Positions 42,631 through 54,658 of a stretch of DNA of 64,000 nucleotides are shown one piece after another (positions within the stretch are counted from its first letter, which is position 1; every line of letters starts with the position of its first letter). The stretch is from Isoetes taiwanensis (Eukaryota; Streptophyta; Lycopodiopsida; Isoetales; Isoetaceae). Made by a program: the position numbers and the translations under genes. The stretch lies in NCBI GenBank assembly GCA_021234155.1, contig JAJEKV010000010.1, positions 19,379,418 through 19,443,417 of the forward strand, read 5' to 3'. The notes below the pieces were generated by a model. The model saw nothing but the letters and a program-made list of their open reading frames with translations. It searched no databases and was not told the origin of the DNA.

Positions 42631-45535
42631 TTGCCCAAGGAGAAAAGACAGGAATGCATGGAGAAGCAGCTCTGTTTTAGATGTTTCCAGCCGGGCCACC
42701 GAACAGCGAACTGCCCATTTGTTATGAGCTCAGCACTAGCAGAATTGGGCGGATGGGACACTCCATCAGACGAGGACAGCGAGGAGGCACGCGATTACAT
42801 TCAGGGTGAGTGCCACATCTTCGCTGCTATAGATATAGAACAGGCAGAGACCCAGTATAAGGTAATCACCACAGTAGGGAATGCAAAGGCCAAGTCCTTC
42901 GTAGTCTTGATAGACTCCGGAAGTAGCCATAACTTCGCATCCCCGAGGATGGTTGAAATGTTGAAACTGAAAACCCTAAAGTCCAAACCAAGGCCCGTAA
43001 TCTTGGCAAACGGAGCAATAAGACATATAGCTGGGAAGAGAATCAACTTCGACATTGACTTGCCAGGGATTAACATCCAGATGGGGGCAGAAGTAATGGG
43101 CATTGGCAAATACGACTTGATCGTTGGAATGGAGTACCTTGGTCCAGCAGGGGCCGTCATCGATTGTGGAAAGCGGAAGGTGACCTTTCCAACGCCCGAC
43201 GGCAAAGCAATTGAGATCACAGGTAAAGAAGTTACCCCCATTATGCAATGTATGTCCGTTAAGAAGCTGCTCAAATCTATAAGGAGCGAGAAGGTAGCAT
43301 ACATCTTCAAACTCAAGATTGAGGAACCCGAGTCGGAAGAAAGCAAGGAAGACAAGGTGCTCAGCAAGTTGCCCAAGCCAATCGCCAACTTGATTACGGA
43401 GTTCCACGATCTCTTTCCAGATGAGATCGAGAAGCTTCCTCTTTACAGGGGAGTAGAGTGTGAGATAGCACTCGAGCCAGGGACCAAGCCGACAAGCAAG
43501 GCCCCATATAGAATGACTACACATGAACTCACGGAGCTAAAGAAGCAGCTACAAGAATTGCTCGATCTAGGCTTCATCAGGCCTAGTGTCTCACCATTTG
43601 GGGCACCCATCCTCTTTGTCAAGAAGAAGGATAGAAGCTTGAGGATGTGCATAGATTACAGACAGTTGAACAAGCACACCATCAAGAACAAGTACGCACT
43701 TCCCAGATCAGACGACTTGATGGATCAGCTCCAAGGGGCAAAGGTCTTCTCCAAGATCGACCTAAGGTCAGGTTATCACCAGATCAGAATAAAAGAAGAG
43801 GACATCCACAAAACGGCTTTCAGAACCAGGTATGGGCATTACGAATTCACCGTAATGCCATTTGGGCTATCCAACGCCCCAGCTACGTTCATGAGACTCA
43901 TGAACGACATCTTCAGAGAATACTTGGACACCTTTGTGATAGTATTCTTCGACGACATACTGGTGTACAGTAAATCCATTGAAGAGCATGCTCAGCATGT
44001 CAGAAAGGTGCTCGAGAAGTTAAGGAGGCATCAGTTGTATGCCAAGTTGTCGAAGTGTCACTTCGCAACAGAGAAGGTAGAATACCTCGGTCATGTGATT
44101 TCAGCAGAAGGAATCTCGACAGACCCCGCCAAGATTGAAGCAGTAATCCAATGGCCGGCACCAAAGAACGTCCATGAGGTCAGAAGTTTCCTTGGCCTAG
44201 CAGGGTATTACAGGAAGTTCGTGAAGAACTTCGCAAATATAGCAGCCCCACTGACGGACTTAACAAAGACGGAGAAAGTAAAAAATTGGGCAGACCATTG
44301 GCTCAAGAAAGCCCAAGCAGGATTTGAGTTGTTGAAGGAAGCCTTGACAACCGCCCCCGTTTTGACCCTGCCAGACCCAGAAAAGGACAAGTTAGTGGCA
44401 ACGGACGCAAGCAAGATAGCCACAGGTGCAGTGCTGATGCAAGAAGAGCGGGTAATAGCGTACGACTCAAGAAAAATGAACGACGCCGAAACGTGTTACC
44501 CGACGCATGACCAAGAGCTGTTAGCAGTTGTCAGGGCATTGAGAATCTGGAGGCATTACCTCTTAGGGAGGAAATTCCAGTTGGACACTGATCACCAGAG
44601 CCCCCAGTACGTATTCACGCAACCACATCTCAATCTGAGGCAGAGAAGGTGGATGGAATTTCTCGAAGAGTACAACTTTGAGATAGTCTACAAACCCGGG
44701 AAGCTTAATGTGGTAGCAGATGCGCTTTCAAGGCATCCACTGACAACCAGAGTGCACTGCAATGCAATCTCAACGCTCTCCAGCGATTTCGGGAAAAAGA
44801 TAGAAGAAACCTTGCCAACGGATGTGGACTTCAAAGAAGTATGGGCAAGCTTGTCCAAGGAAGCGAGAACGGACAAGGAGGGAGAAACCTTCAAAAACTT
44901 TAAAAAAGAAGGTAACCTCCTATACCATAAGAACAAGTTGTGCGTGCCGGAATCATCTGGAGTAAGAAAGTTGATCCTCCACGACACCCACAACAGCCCA
45001 ATAGCTGGCCACGCAGGATTCATGAAGACATATTTCAAAGTGCGTAGCAGCTACTATTGGCCAGGAATGAAGAAGCAGATAGCTCGCCACATCAAGGAGT
45101 GTCAGCTATGCCAGCAAACGAAAGCAGAACAACTTCGAATTCCAGGTGCTTTGGAACCATTAGCTGTACCAAACGCTAAGTGGGAGGTCGTCAGCATGGA
45201 TTTTATAACAGGACTGCCAAGAACAGTAAGAGGTAAGGATGCCTTGATGGTCGTGGTCGACAAGTTGTCGAAGATGGCCCATTTTGTGCCCTGCAGGACC
45301 ACGGACACAGCTATGGACACGGCAAAGCTCTTCACCAAAGAGATTTTCATACTTCATGGCATGCCAAGGGAATTTATCTCCGACCGAGATCCGAAGTTCA
45401 TCAGCGCCTTCTGGCAGGATCTCTTCACAACGATTGGAATAAAGCTATCCATGAGCACGGCCTATCATCCACAGACGGATGGGCAAATGGAGCGTGTCAA
45501 TAGAATTTTGGAAGACATGCTCCGAAACTACATTA
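42631..45535 (+). CDS. Pol of element B: zinc knuckle, protease, RT, RNase H, integrase core
   Basis: Long open frame. Residues about 14-27: [14 protein letters not shown] (CCHC knuckle). Protease: [62 protein letters not shown] and [11 protein letters not shown]. RNase [36 protein letters not shown]. Integrase: [10 protein letters not shown]...CQLCQQTK (zinc-binding), [44 protein letters not shown]. The frame leaves the gene at 45530 where an inverted-repeat element is inserted, then meets a stop. This is the best-preserved pol in the window. Confidence 0.92.
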
Positions 45536-46086
45536 GAGGTAATTTGAGATCTCATTTTGTCCCATTAAGGGATGCTTAAAAAGCCACATCAGCTTTTTAA
45601 ACTGTCCAATAAGAGAAGAGCTCAAGTGTATTTTATTCCAGTATTATGTGGCAGCAGTAATTAATGCAGTTCTAACTAACTTTTGCAGTGTCATTTTTCT
45701 ACTATAACTTTTGATCAAAAACTCCGATTCGAACACTATTTGTGGCAATGGATTCGTCTCCTCAAGATCTTTCTAATGACAACCCATTGTTATATCTTTT
45801 GGGATGTAAATATATAAGAAAATAGCAAAAAACCATATTTTTTAAGGTTAACACATATGGCTTGTATTGAAATACATCATAACCATATATCACTTGAAAG
45901 ATTTTTTTATTCTGCATCTAATGCAACAAACGCCGCAGCATTTTCATGAGTAGATCAAAAGTTATAGGGAAAAAACGACAGCAATGAAGTTGTTAATGCT
46001 GCATTAATTGCAGTTTGATGTAGAGTACTCATTCTATTGGAGGATTCTTATGGGGACAAAAGGAGATCTCAAATTACCTCTAATGT
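45530..46086. mobile_element. 557-bp inverted-repeat (MITE-like) insertion in integrase
   Basis: Ends are ACATTAGAGGTAATTTGAG... and ...CTCAAATTACCTCTAATGT, perfect over 24 bp and about 34 bp with one mismatch. The interior is AT-rich without ORFs. Flanks GAAACT and GTCTGG join directly to the uninterrupted sequence of element A (GAAACTATGTCTGG), leaving two bases in doubt, so no clear target duplication can be named. Confidence 0.75.
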
Positions 46087-46843
46087 GTCTGGAACAAGCA
46101 AGGTATGTGGGAGGAATTTATTCACTTGGTGGAGTTTGCATACAATAGCACCAAGCAGGAATCATCCCAAATGTCGTCGTTCATGATCAACTACGGCTAC
46201 CACCTGACTCCAGACACTTGGCACAATCCCGTGTCAAAAGTGGAAGTCTCCCAACAAATGTTGAGCGACATGCAGCAGCTCGTAGAAGAAGTACGGGGAT
46301 ATCTCCTAGCAGCAAGGAGTCGTCAAAAGAGCATCGCCGACAAGCATCGAACAGTCAGGCAGTTTGCAGTTGGCGACAATGTGTGGCTAGATCAAGGTGA
46401 AGCAGGCAAAGCTCCGCATCGGGAATTGCAAGAAACTTGCTCCAAGGTGGGCTGGACCCTTCAAAATAGTCAAGAGAGTGGGTAACCAATCCTACAGGTT
46501 AGACTTGCCAGCACACTTAAAGATCCACAAAGTCTTCCACGTGAGTTTGCTGAAGAAGCACACTCCCAACCCAGATGAAATCCTGGACACCCCAACGATG
46601 TTGGAAATGACAGAGGAGTAGTTGGAAATAGTTCCAGAGCTAATTCTTGATAAAGCATTCAAGAAAACAAGGAGATCAGAATTCCTCCAATACTTGGTTA
46701 AGTGGAAACACTTGCCGGTGGAAGACGCGACATGGGTACTTAAAAGAGATCTAGAAAAACAGTGCCCACAGTTTATGGAGCAATGGGACGGCAAAGTCAT
46801 CTCCAAAGAAATCGGCTCAGGCATGTCGAATTGTGTAGATTAA
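46087..46843 (+). pseudogene. Integrase C-terminus and chromodomain of element B
   Basis: Continues the integrase after the insertion (FAYNSTKQESSQMSSFMINY, RQKSIADKHRT). A frame change near 46395 leads to [20 protein letters not shown] (GPY/F-type) and [15 protein letters not shown] at 46618-46620 interrupts just before the chromodomain (LILDKAFKKTRRSEFLQYLV, KWKHLP, DATWV), where element A has CAG. Confidence 0.85.
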
Positions 46844-47410
46844 TAGCTGTTTAGTATAATCTATGCATGCAACCTATGAGGTAAGGGTTGCATGCGTTGT
46901 AACCGATGATGAGATTATTACGGTGATCTCTAGGACGTGGTGTAATGTCAATGTAGGCATGACCGCGGTGCCACTTGGAAAGTCTACTTCTGTCCCACGG
47001 AAGTAGACGACCTCGAGAGAAAGGAGGTCATTGAGGAATGCATTGATAGGAAAAGCATCTCTAGCCCCATATATGCTTTGATAGGAGGAATCTGGCCTTC
47101 ACGCCCCATATACGGGAAGGACCTATCCTCCACGCTGGGCAACTAAAGGTGTAGGCATGAGTGGCATATAGACATGTAAGCGTTGTCTCCACGGCCATAA
47201 TGGAAGATTCACCCTCTTCCTACGCCGGGAGATTAGCCATGCATCCATGTAGATAGGTGGGGTGGTCACCATATAAGCAAAACTTTATAAATAATTAAAT
47301 ATGGTACTAACGTAGTGTGACCTGCAGGCCAATAGAGCGCTCCGGAGGGCTAGGAGGTCGGACTACGAAGACTTGCAACACAATTCTGTCTAAAAGTGTT
47401 GCAAGGAATA
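46844..47410 (+). other. 3' UTR of element B
   Basis: Aligned with 20647-21240 of element A and lost thereafter near GCAAGGAATAAAGAGTACCTCG, so polypurine tract and LTR are absent. Confidence 0.6.
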
Positions 47411-48900
47411 AAGAGTACCTCGAAGAATAATAGTATATATAATAAATTATGCTACTAATATATCCATTGCTCAATCCTTCCTTTGCAATGGCCAGATGAT
47501 TCTAGAAAGTTTATGCCATAGCCCAAGAAAACCAACGGCCCCAACCTGCATCTGCTTTTCATCGAAGATTGCCCTCGCGAACTCTAGAGCATCAAGTCTC
47601 AACCACAGCCGCCCTTGCGAACCCTAGAGCAAATCCGGGCCTTTAGATTAGGCTCGGACAATCTTAGCCCTTCAAATTAGGGCGTGGCCCATTACAAAAC
47701 ATTATAATATAAGATAAATTACATAACCCAAAGATTTCTAACCACAAGCTAACTTAGACAAGCAGCAGTATTTACAAACTCTTCTCCACTACGTTCCAGC
47801 ATTGAACCCAACTACGCTTCTTGTGTTGCCGGAATAAATCGCATCGATCCGAGCTATCAGATCGCCAATTCTGGGAAGGGACGAGCTACTATACAAGGCC
47901 ATTTCCTCTTTCGGACCGGTTATCGGCGTCTTCTCACAGCAGCTCTTCTTCCATTCTCGTTGCTTCCCTCCCTTCCCGCCCTGCTGCATGGGGGCATGAG
48001 TCTTTTTCATTGATGTTTCTTGTTCATGCACTCTTTGTTGTTCTCCACCTTGGGTGTTGCTATTATCATGTTTTCTTTTTCATCGGCATCATGCCGCATT
48101 ATTCTCCACCCGCGGGCATTATTCTCCACCTGCGGGTGATGCTGTTTATTTCCACCTCGAGGGTGATGCATATTTTCACATAATGGTTCTCCACCCGTTG
48201 GGTGATGTTTTTCCACCTATGGGTGATGCTATCTCTTTTCTGTTGTGTTCTTTTTCATCTCCTTTCATCACTCATATATTGGGAACGTATTGATGCGGCT
48301 TGTTTCATCACGGCCATGCATGTTTGCTTTTTTCTAACCATTCACGGGTGTTTTTTAGGGGTTCTTTTGTGTTGCTTGTAGGATTCCGCCGTCTTCTGGG
48401 GTCCTGCTATATTTGTGTTCACCATCAACCCATTCCCTTCAGTTCTCCATGCAACACATTCAAGGATTTCGCCGTCTTCTGGGGTCCTGCTATATTTGTG
48501 CTCGCTATCAACCCATCTCCTTCGGTTCTCCAGGCAACACATTCAAGGTTGTTGGCGACCATTTCTCATTAGGGTTTTCCTCGAAAACCTGAAAGGGCGG
48601 GGTTTTTTATCCCGATGAGAAGTTGTCGCCATTACCCTTCTATATTGCCTGTGCACATTTCTTTTTACGGGGTAGTCCGATATTGTTCCTATGGTCGGCT
48701 ACCCAGCTCTATTCTTCCAAACATCGTATACTGCTGCTATGATGAATGACAAGCCTATCTATGTGTTGCCGGAATAAATCGTCTTTGAAGCTGTGCTAGC
48801 GGATCAAAAAGTATCTCGGGTGCATGTTATAGCTTTGCTATGGAAACAATGCATGTAGCTTTACTAATGTATGCCAAGAACAATAAGTAAGAGATCACAA
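47411..48900. repeat. Intergenic block with minisatellite and tandem repeats
   Basis: No gene supported. A direct repeat TGTGTTGCCGGAATAAATCG occurs at 47821 and 48762. A degenerate ~35-bp minisatellite based on TTCTCCACC(C/T)GCGGGTGATG lies at 48035-48225. A ~96-bp unit (GCCGTCTTCTGGGGTCCTGC) is repeated at about 48390 and 48470. A short hairpin-like AAAACCTGAAAGGGCGGGGTTTT lies near 48585. Confidence 0.6.
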
Positions 48901-48917
48901 ACTCGTCTAGGATGATT

Positions 48918-49086
48918 CGTAATGTTCGGGCAGAGGCTATTTCGCCTAATTACAGATCCAGATTATCTCTGATAATGGCCTCCTCTATATTCTATTCTAT
49001 TCTATTCTATAAAATTGCAATGATTCTGAAGAAATCGTTGCTTTCCGCTCCAGTAAGCTAAATAGCCTCTGCCCCGAAGCATTACG
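48918..49086. repeat. Inverted repeat with ~26-bp arms
   Basis: CGTAATGTTCGGGCAGAGGC and GCCTCTGCCCCGAAGCATTACG face each other across ~115 bases that include a CTATT microsatellite. A small MITE remnant is one reading. Confidence 0.6.
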
Positions 49087-49092
49087 TTAGAG

Positions 49093-49191
49093 AATGTGCA
49101 AGGGCAGGCAATTTCGCCTGGCTCGGACCTTGGCTCGCCCTAACGGGCTCGCCAGGCCCTTACCAGGCGAAATTGCCTGCCCTTGCACATT
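49093..49191. repeat. Perfect 29-bp-arm palindrome
   Basis: Left arm 49093-49121 begins AATGTGCAAGGGCAGG and ends CGCCTGG. The right arm 49163-49191 is its exact reverse complement. The 41-bp loop is GC-rich and itself partly self-complementary. Confidence 0.85.
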
Positions 49192-51029
49192 ACCTATATC
49201 GAAATAGACATCGGAATGTGCCGTGGGAGGATGCTCATAGTTGTCCTGCCCTGGTTAAAAGCAAGCAAGAAGCCCCCCACCAGAATTTGGGCGACAGAAA
49301 CCCACACTTGCGAAGCATCAGCTCCCCTCAAACATGTACATGAACCCACGCTCTAGATCGGACCTGCGGGAAACTCCAAGTCGCATGCAGATTTGTATAT
49401 CAAACTCTCATAAAGCCAAGCACCAAAATCTAGATTTTGTTGTTGCTGATGGGGGCTTCAAATTTTGCCCTTCCAAAATAGAAGCTACCCTGCAAAATTT
49501 GATTGTTCCATTATGGAGTAACCATCACTGCTGTGCTGGATGCATTATGATATTTAAGCTAAAACAAAATTTGCTGCATGGCGATTTTTTCCTCCCGCTG
49601 ATTCCCTGGAGCTTCTGCAACCGGATCACCCAGCAGCCCTTCTGATCGCAGGGGTATCCTCATGCGATGATTGCAGACACGATGTGGGCAGCAATTCGGG
49701 CATCTAAACCACGCATACCGGGTTCCCTCAGCCTGGCTGCCGCACAGGTGGCCGATGCAGATCAGAGCGATGCATATCAGACACGCCCACAAAAAGGCTC
49801 CTCTATTTCCAAACTTGGCCTCTGGAAAAATCGCTACAAAAAAAGCATTCAGAAATCAGGTACACCACCCAAAATAGAAGAAACCATTTAAGCTTCTCTC
49901 AGATGGCAAAATATATCATTCGTAGCTCAACCTGCGGGCTTCCGTGGACGTTAATAAACTTTCTATTCAACCACTGCCGAAATACCCTCCCGCAATACGA
50001 AACGAATTGGGCATGCTATATTGGTCTTGGGAAACATGCCCCGTGCTTTGTATTCTTTAATGACTAGGCCTTGAATCCAGATTATGTGTTAACGAGCAAA
50101 ACCAAGCTCAATTTGGTTGGCCTCGCATAGAAACCTTTCCTGTTTTTTCATAAAACCTTTTCTATTTTCCATGGAAACCCATCCGAATTTCTTGCTTTGG
50201 GATTACGTTGGCAAATGCTTTTCACAAAATTTTGGTCGAAGGAAAAAGGATTTAATCAAAGATAGATCTGTAAGAGAGCTTTTTTTTTCTTTTTTTTTAA
50301 GCCGTTCTATATTGAATCTATATTGTATTGTATTGTATTGTATTGTGCTTCCTAGGGTTTCGTCGTGGCTTAAAGAAGCTAAAAGAAATTAGGGTTATCT
50401 AACACAACTGGAGCATAACAATGAAGAGGCAAGGAGAAGAGATGCTTCCTCCTCCAACGGAAGGCGCTAAAAGAGATCCTTCCTTCCTCCGATTCTGCCA
50501 TCCTTGACCACAGATGAGCACATTGTATTTTCATTATTCTATTTAAGCTTTATTTTGAAGCTAAATTCAATCTTGTTTGAGTTTTTCAAATCCTTGAAGA
50601 CCATGCGAACCTCATTCTGCGTCATGTTTTCAGTCACATCGGCCACCAGCAAGCACATATTGCCTTGGAGACTTCGTTGTTGTGAAGGAGCCAGGCAGAC
50701 CGTCAGTTACAGGAGCAGACCTCGGTACAAAGAGAGTGTTGACCAGCTCATAGCTTTATGGAAACTCTTCCTATTTTCAATAAAAAAAAATAGGAATAGT
50801 TTCCATTAATTTTAATTTTTAATTTTAGTTTTATTTTAGTTTTAGTTTTTAGTGTGACATGCAACTCAATGGTGCACCATTTGATTAATGACGGCGTCTA
50901 TGTTGGTAAGAGTGCAACTCAGTGGCGCACCATTTAATTAATGACGGCGTCTATCTTGATAAGAGTGGGTCTTTAAGGTTGACATGCTCTTGATTTTTGT
51001 AAATTATTTTAAATGTACAAGAAATTTAT
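49192..51029. other. Intergenic, no gene supported
   Basis: Short unmatched ORFs only. Includes a TATTG microsatellite near 50325 and a ~65-bp tandem duplication at about 50868-50995 (GGCGCACCATTTAATTAATG and its partner). Confidence 0.4.
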
Positions 51030-51215
51030 CACCACGGCGGTGGGTGGGGATTACCCATAACCAATGGCTCGACCACTAGGCCGCCAGCTGCGATGGTTTT
51101 TTCATTTTTTTATTTCCTTTTTTCACCATCCAATGGTAGTCAGCGGGTTTTGAGCCTGGGTGGGGTTTGCCCATAACCAATAGCGTAACCACTAGGCCAC
51201 CGGCACGATGGATAA
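51030..51215 (-). mobile_element. tRNA-derived SINE fragments
   Basis: On the minus strand GGCCTAGTGGTTACG (A box) and AGGCTCAAAACCC (B-box-like) occur about 45 bases apart (51135-51205). A second partial copy with GGCCTAGTGGTCGAG lies at 51035-51090. Confidence 0.5.
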
Positions 51216-51429
51216 GGTGGAGTCCCCACCAATGGTGAACTTAAGAGAAAAACTTCTCGAGAAATGTCCACACAAGGTCATTTTCTAAAAAGATTATATA
51301 GATGTGTTCTCCAAGATCTACTCAATCTAATTCTATTCTCTTCACTTTCTAAAACTTAAATTACTGCCTGCAATTTACCTTCAAAGTCAAGGGATGCTGA
51401 ACCCTTAATGGTGATACCAGAGCTTGAAT

Positions 51430-51836
51430 GGTGCATTCATAATGTGTTTTGCAGGTCTCCATAATGGCAAAGCTGTATTCATGTAATGATGAGGCATTGC
51501 CCACCCCAATGGTGCTGCAGCGCTACCTTACTGGTGAAGATGAAGCGAGATACTTTTCCTTTCTCACAAGAGAGGCTATTCAGAAGAGAAGGAAGGCTTG
51601 ATATGATAAATGGTTGAAATTGAAGGATTTCAAAGTCGGAAAGTTAGTGTTGCTCTATCATAGTAAATATTGAAAGAGATCAGGGAAATTAAGAATGAGG
51701 TGGATAGGGCCTTATAAACTTAAGGAAGTATTTGAAAATGGGTCTATCACACTTGAAGATTTAAGTGGCATGGAATTACCTTCGCGAATTAACGGTGCAC
51801 GGTTAAAACCATATTATGAGTCTAAATATGAAATTG
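51430..51836 (+). pseudogene. Ty3/gypsy integrase C-terminal fragment
   Basis: Plus-strand reading contains YDKWLKLKDFKVGKLVLLYH, a stop, then RSGKLRMRWIGPYKLKEVFE and INGARLKPYYES, the GPY/F module and tail of a retrotransposon integrase different from those of elements A-C. No other part of the element was found. Confidence 0.65.
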
Positions 51837-53723
51837 CCCAATCGCACTGATGTTTGGGATTGCAGAAAAAGAAAAGACGAAACAAAAATAAAGCTCGTGG
51901 GACGTCGAGCCAAGTTTGAGGGAACTAAATGTAATATAGCTAAAGGGGAAATTTTTGTTAAGTTTTGCTTAAATTACTTGTTTTCTTGTGTAACTACTAA
52001 TATTTGGAGTAAAAAGAAGTCAAATCATAGAGAAAGAGATGAATATACGAAATCTGAGCATGACAGGTGTGATCCTTCCTATTGAATTGTAATTTTGTTA
52101 AGCCATGTGCTAATTGAGAGACGAATCTATAAGGGATAAATGGATGTGGTTATAAGGAGGGTGATGCTTCATGATTAGCATATTCAATATTGACCAGGCC
52201 AGAACCAATTAATTATTTGTAGGCCTTGCAAGGGGATTAATAGCTTGAGGCTAATAGGTGTGCTTATCTAGAACTTTTCATCCTGAGTAACTAATACATG
52301 TGTGCCGCCTGAGGCTAAAAGCAGAAGTACAAAGCCACAACGTTAAGTAGGAGCGGGCTAAATATTATAAAAGTGGTAAGATAATGAGAGAAGGAGAGTG
52401 AACCATTAATACCGGATCTTGAAATCCGAAGTGCATGGCACCTAGTATATTGGAGAATGAACAAAAAAGGAAAAAATAAAAGAAAGGAAAAGAAATAAAA
52501 AAGAAAGGAATATATGAAGAAGGTACTAAGTGAAGAAAAGCGTGTGAAACATTCTATATCGAAGAATCTAAGATGAAGACCATTGTTGTAAGAAGAAATG
52601 TACTGATACATGAGACTTTAAGAGCACCATGAAATGTAAAGGCTTATGGATGTCCAGTTCTTTATAAGTACTGCTAGTTGTCTTCAGTTATTAGTCTTTG
52701 TGCAGTGCTAGTGAATGATTGGTTGTGTGCTGGCCAGTGGTATTGTCATGTTAGTTATGGTGCATGGTCCAATCGTATGGTGTGCAATTAAAGTTTGGGG
52801 CAATTAGAGAGTCTTGTTGCTATATTAATATAGGAAATGATGCATTAAAATTAATAATATATATGCTCCTATGTATGTGGACTTGGAAATTTATACTTGT
52901 TTTTTTTTACGTTTGCAGAATGTTGCGGTGCAATGTTGTATGGAGACACCCACCAGTAGGAAGCTGTGTGGAGCTAAGAATAGAATAGAATAGAATATGA
53001 TTTTATCGTCCACGGAGACCAACTGGCCTATGGGACCCAAGTACAAAGAGAGAGCATCAGGCGTAAGAGACGACTTGAAGAGACAACTAGAGTAGTTTTT
53101 CACTATTTCTGTGGAAATATGTAGATTATATGCCAATGTGGCAATTTTTTTGGCTATGCCGTAATCGGGTAATTACTGTGGACGTTTCCCTGAAAACCCG
53201 AAAGGGCAGGGTTTTAGTCCTAGCAGTAATCATTCTACTATGTGCATTAGCAAATCAATAATTGAGATACATGCATGGCATATTTTTGAGCTTGATCATC
53301 CTTATGGAACAAGAACTACAAGAGACATGAACTGTTGCACAATGTTTATTCTTAGCTAAGGAAGTATGCACATTTACTTGGAGAGTGGAGATTAAATTGT
53401 GGAAACCCAAGGGCTAGGGTCAAAAGCCCCATTTGAAGGGAAAAGGCACGAAACCAGAGGGAGGAGCGGAGGATTGGACGCAGCTGAGAGAGCGGACCAG
53501 ATCGGGATAGAACTGATTTGGAGGAGGAAGGATCAGGGAAGCTTGTGTACAGGCTGAAGCGATTCAATGGAGCATCTTATGCCAATTTCGACCTGCTATA
53601 ATCATGAGGAAGGGGAAGAAAGCTTGAATTTCCAGGTTCTTGTGTATTGATAGATTTCAGATTTTTTGTACTCTAGGAACAATATGTCTGCTGTGAACAT
53701 TTGAATGATCAAGAATCTCATGA
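51837..53723. other. Intergenic; one copy of a GTCCACGGAGACC repeat
   Basis: No gene supported. A repeat TCCACGGAGACCAA(C/T)TGGC preceded by AGAATAGAATAG lies at 52977-53060 and again at 54475-54560. A GAAAACCCGAAAGGGCAGGG-type hairpin follows near 53192 and also occurs near 48585 and 54570. Confidence 0.45.
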
Positions 53724-54480
53724 ATGCAATTTATAAATTATTTCCTTCTATTGAATGACGAATGTATCTTAAATAATTTTGGGGGTACAATTGAATTTAG
53801 ACAGACAGTGAAAATACTTTATGAGAAAGTTTTGGTGCAATTATCTTTCTCTTACATTGAACATTGTGCAGAGGTAGTGGAAAGCAACATTGAAGTGAAG
53901 CAGGGGTGTTCTTTATCGCCCATTCTATTTGGTTTGTTTATAGACCAATTAGAGAATTGGATAGGAGAATATGGTGGGGGAGGTGTTTCATTGTCTAACT
54001 ATGTGGTTTTATTGCTCCTATATGTGGACGACATGGTTCTTCTTTCCCGCTCAATTGCAGGCATGCAAAAGCATTTAAACGCATTAGCCTATTTTTGTGA
54101 TGAAAAAGGTATGCGGGTAAATATGTCAAAGACTATAAGATGATGGTTTTTGGGGCAAATAAAGTGGATCACCTTAAATTTTATTAGCAAGGAGAATCGT
54201 TGGAGATTTTGACTTCATATAAATATTTGGGAATACATGTGGACAAAGGGCATAGTTGAAATCCTGCTGTCGAGCATAGAGTGAATGGAGGCTTGAAAGC
54301 ATTGTATAGCATGCAGCGTACAAATGGAAAAGCAGAAATATGGGATTTCAGCCTGAAACAGACCTTATTCTGTGTGCTTGTACAAGCAGTTTTGTTACAG
54401 GGGTGCGAAGTATGGGGTCTATTCTTGGAAAAAAGTCGAGAAAGTACAGAAAAAGTTTTTGAGAACTGAATTGAGAATAG
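53724..54480 (+). pseudogene. LINE reverse transcriptase fragment
   Basis: Plus-strand reading KQGCSLSPILFGLFIDQLEN, then LLLYVDDMVLLSRSIAGMQK (YVDD catalytic motif) and LAYFCDEKGMRVNMSKT, a non-LTR reverse transcriptase of the plant LINE type. It continues in broken frames to 54469 (VLLQGCEVWG) and ends at the GTCCACGGAGACC repeat. Confidence 0.8.
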
Positions 54481-54658
54481 AATAGAATAGATTTTTTAGC
54501 GTCCACGGAGACCAATTGGCGTATGGGACCCAAACAAAAAAGAGAGCAGCAAGCGTATTACTGATAGGATTAAAAAACCCCCGCCCCGAAGGGTTTTCGA
54601 GGGAAAAACCTTAGCAGTAATAAGTATGCTGGCACGCTGTACAATTGTATAGGACAGT

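Larger units (their letters stand above)
38768..47410 (+). mobile_element. Element B: H3-carrying chromovirus lacking both LTRs
   Basis: Collinear with the internal region of element A from the H3 fold to the 3' UTR, but cleaner: ORF2, gag and most of pol are in long frames. The left end is cut inside the H3-like gene, the right end inside the 3' UTR. A 557-bp inverted-repeat element is inserted in the integrase. Confidence 0.88.

Noticed and set aside
42560-42680. Programmed +1 frameshift between Gag and the zinc knuckle in element B
   Set aside because: The break falls before the nucleocapsid knuckle, an odd place for recoding, and element A is too damaged to compare; a simple indel is more likely.
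47821-48618. Several 60-120-codon ORFs in the 48-kb block
   Set aside because: They follow minisatellite and tandem-repeat units and show no similarity or domain.
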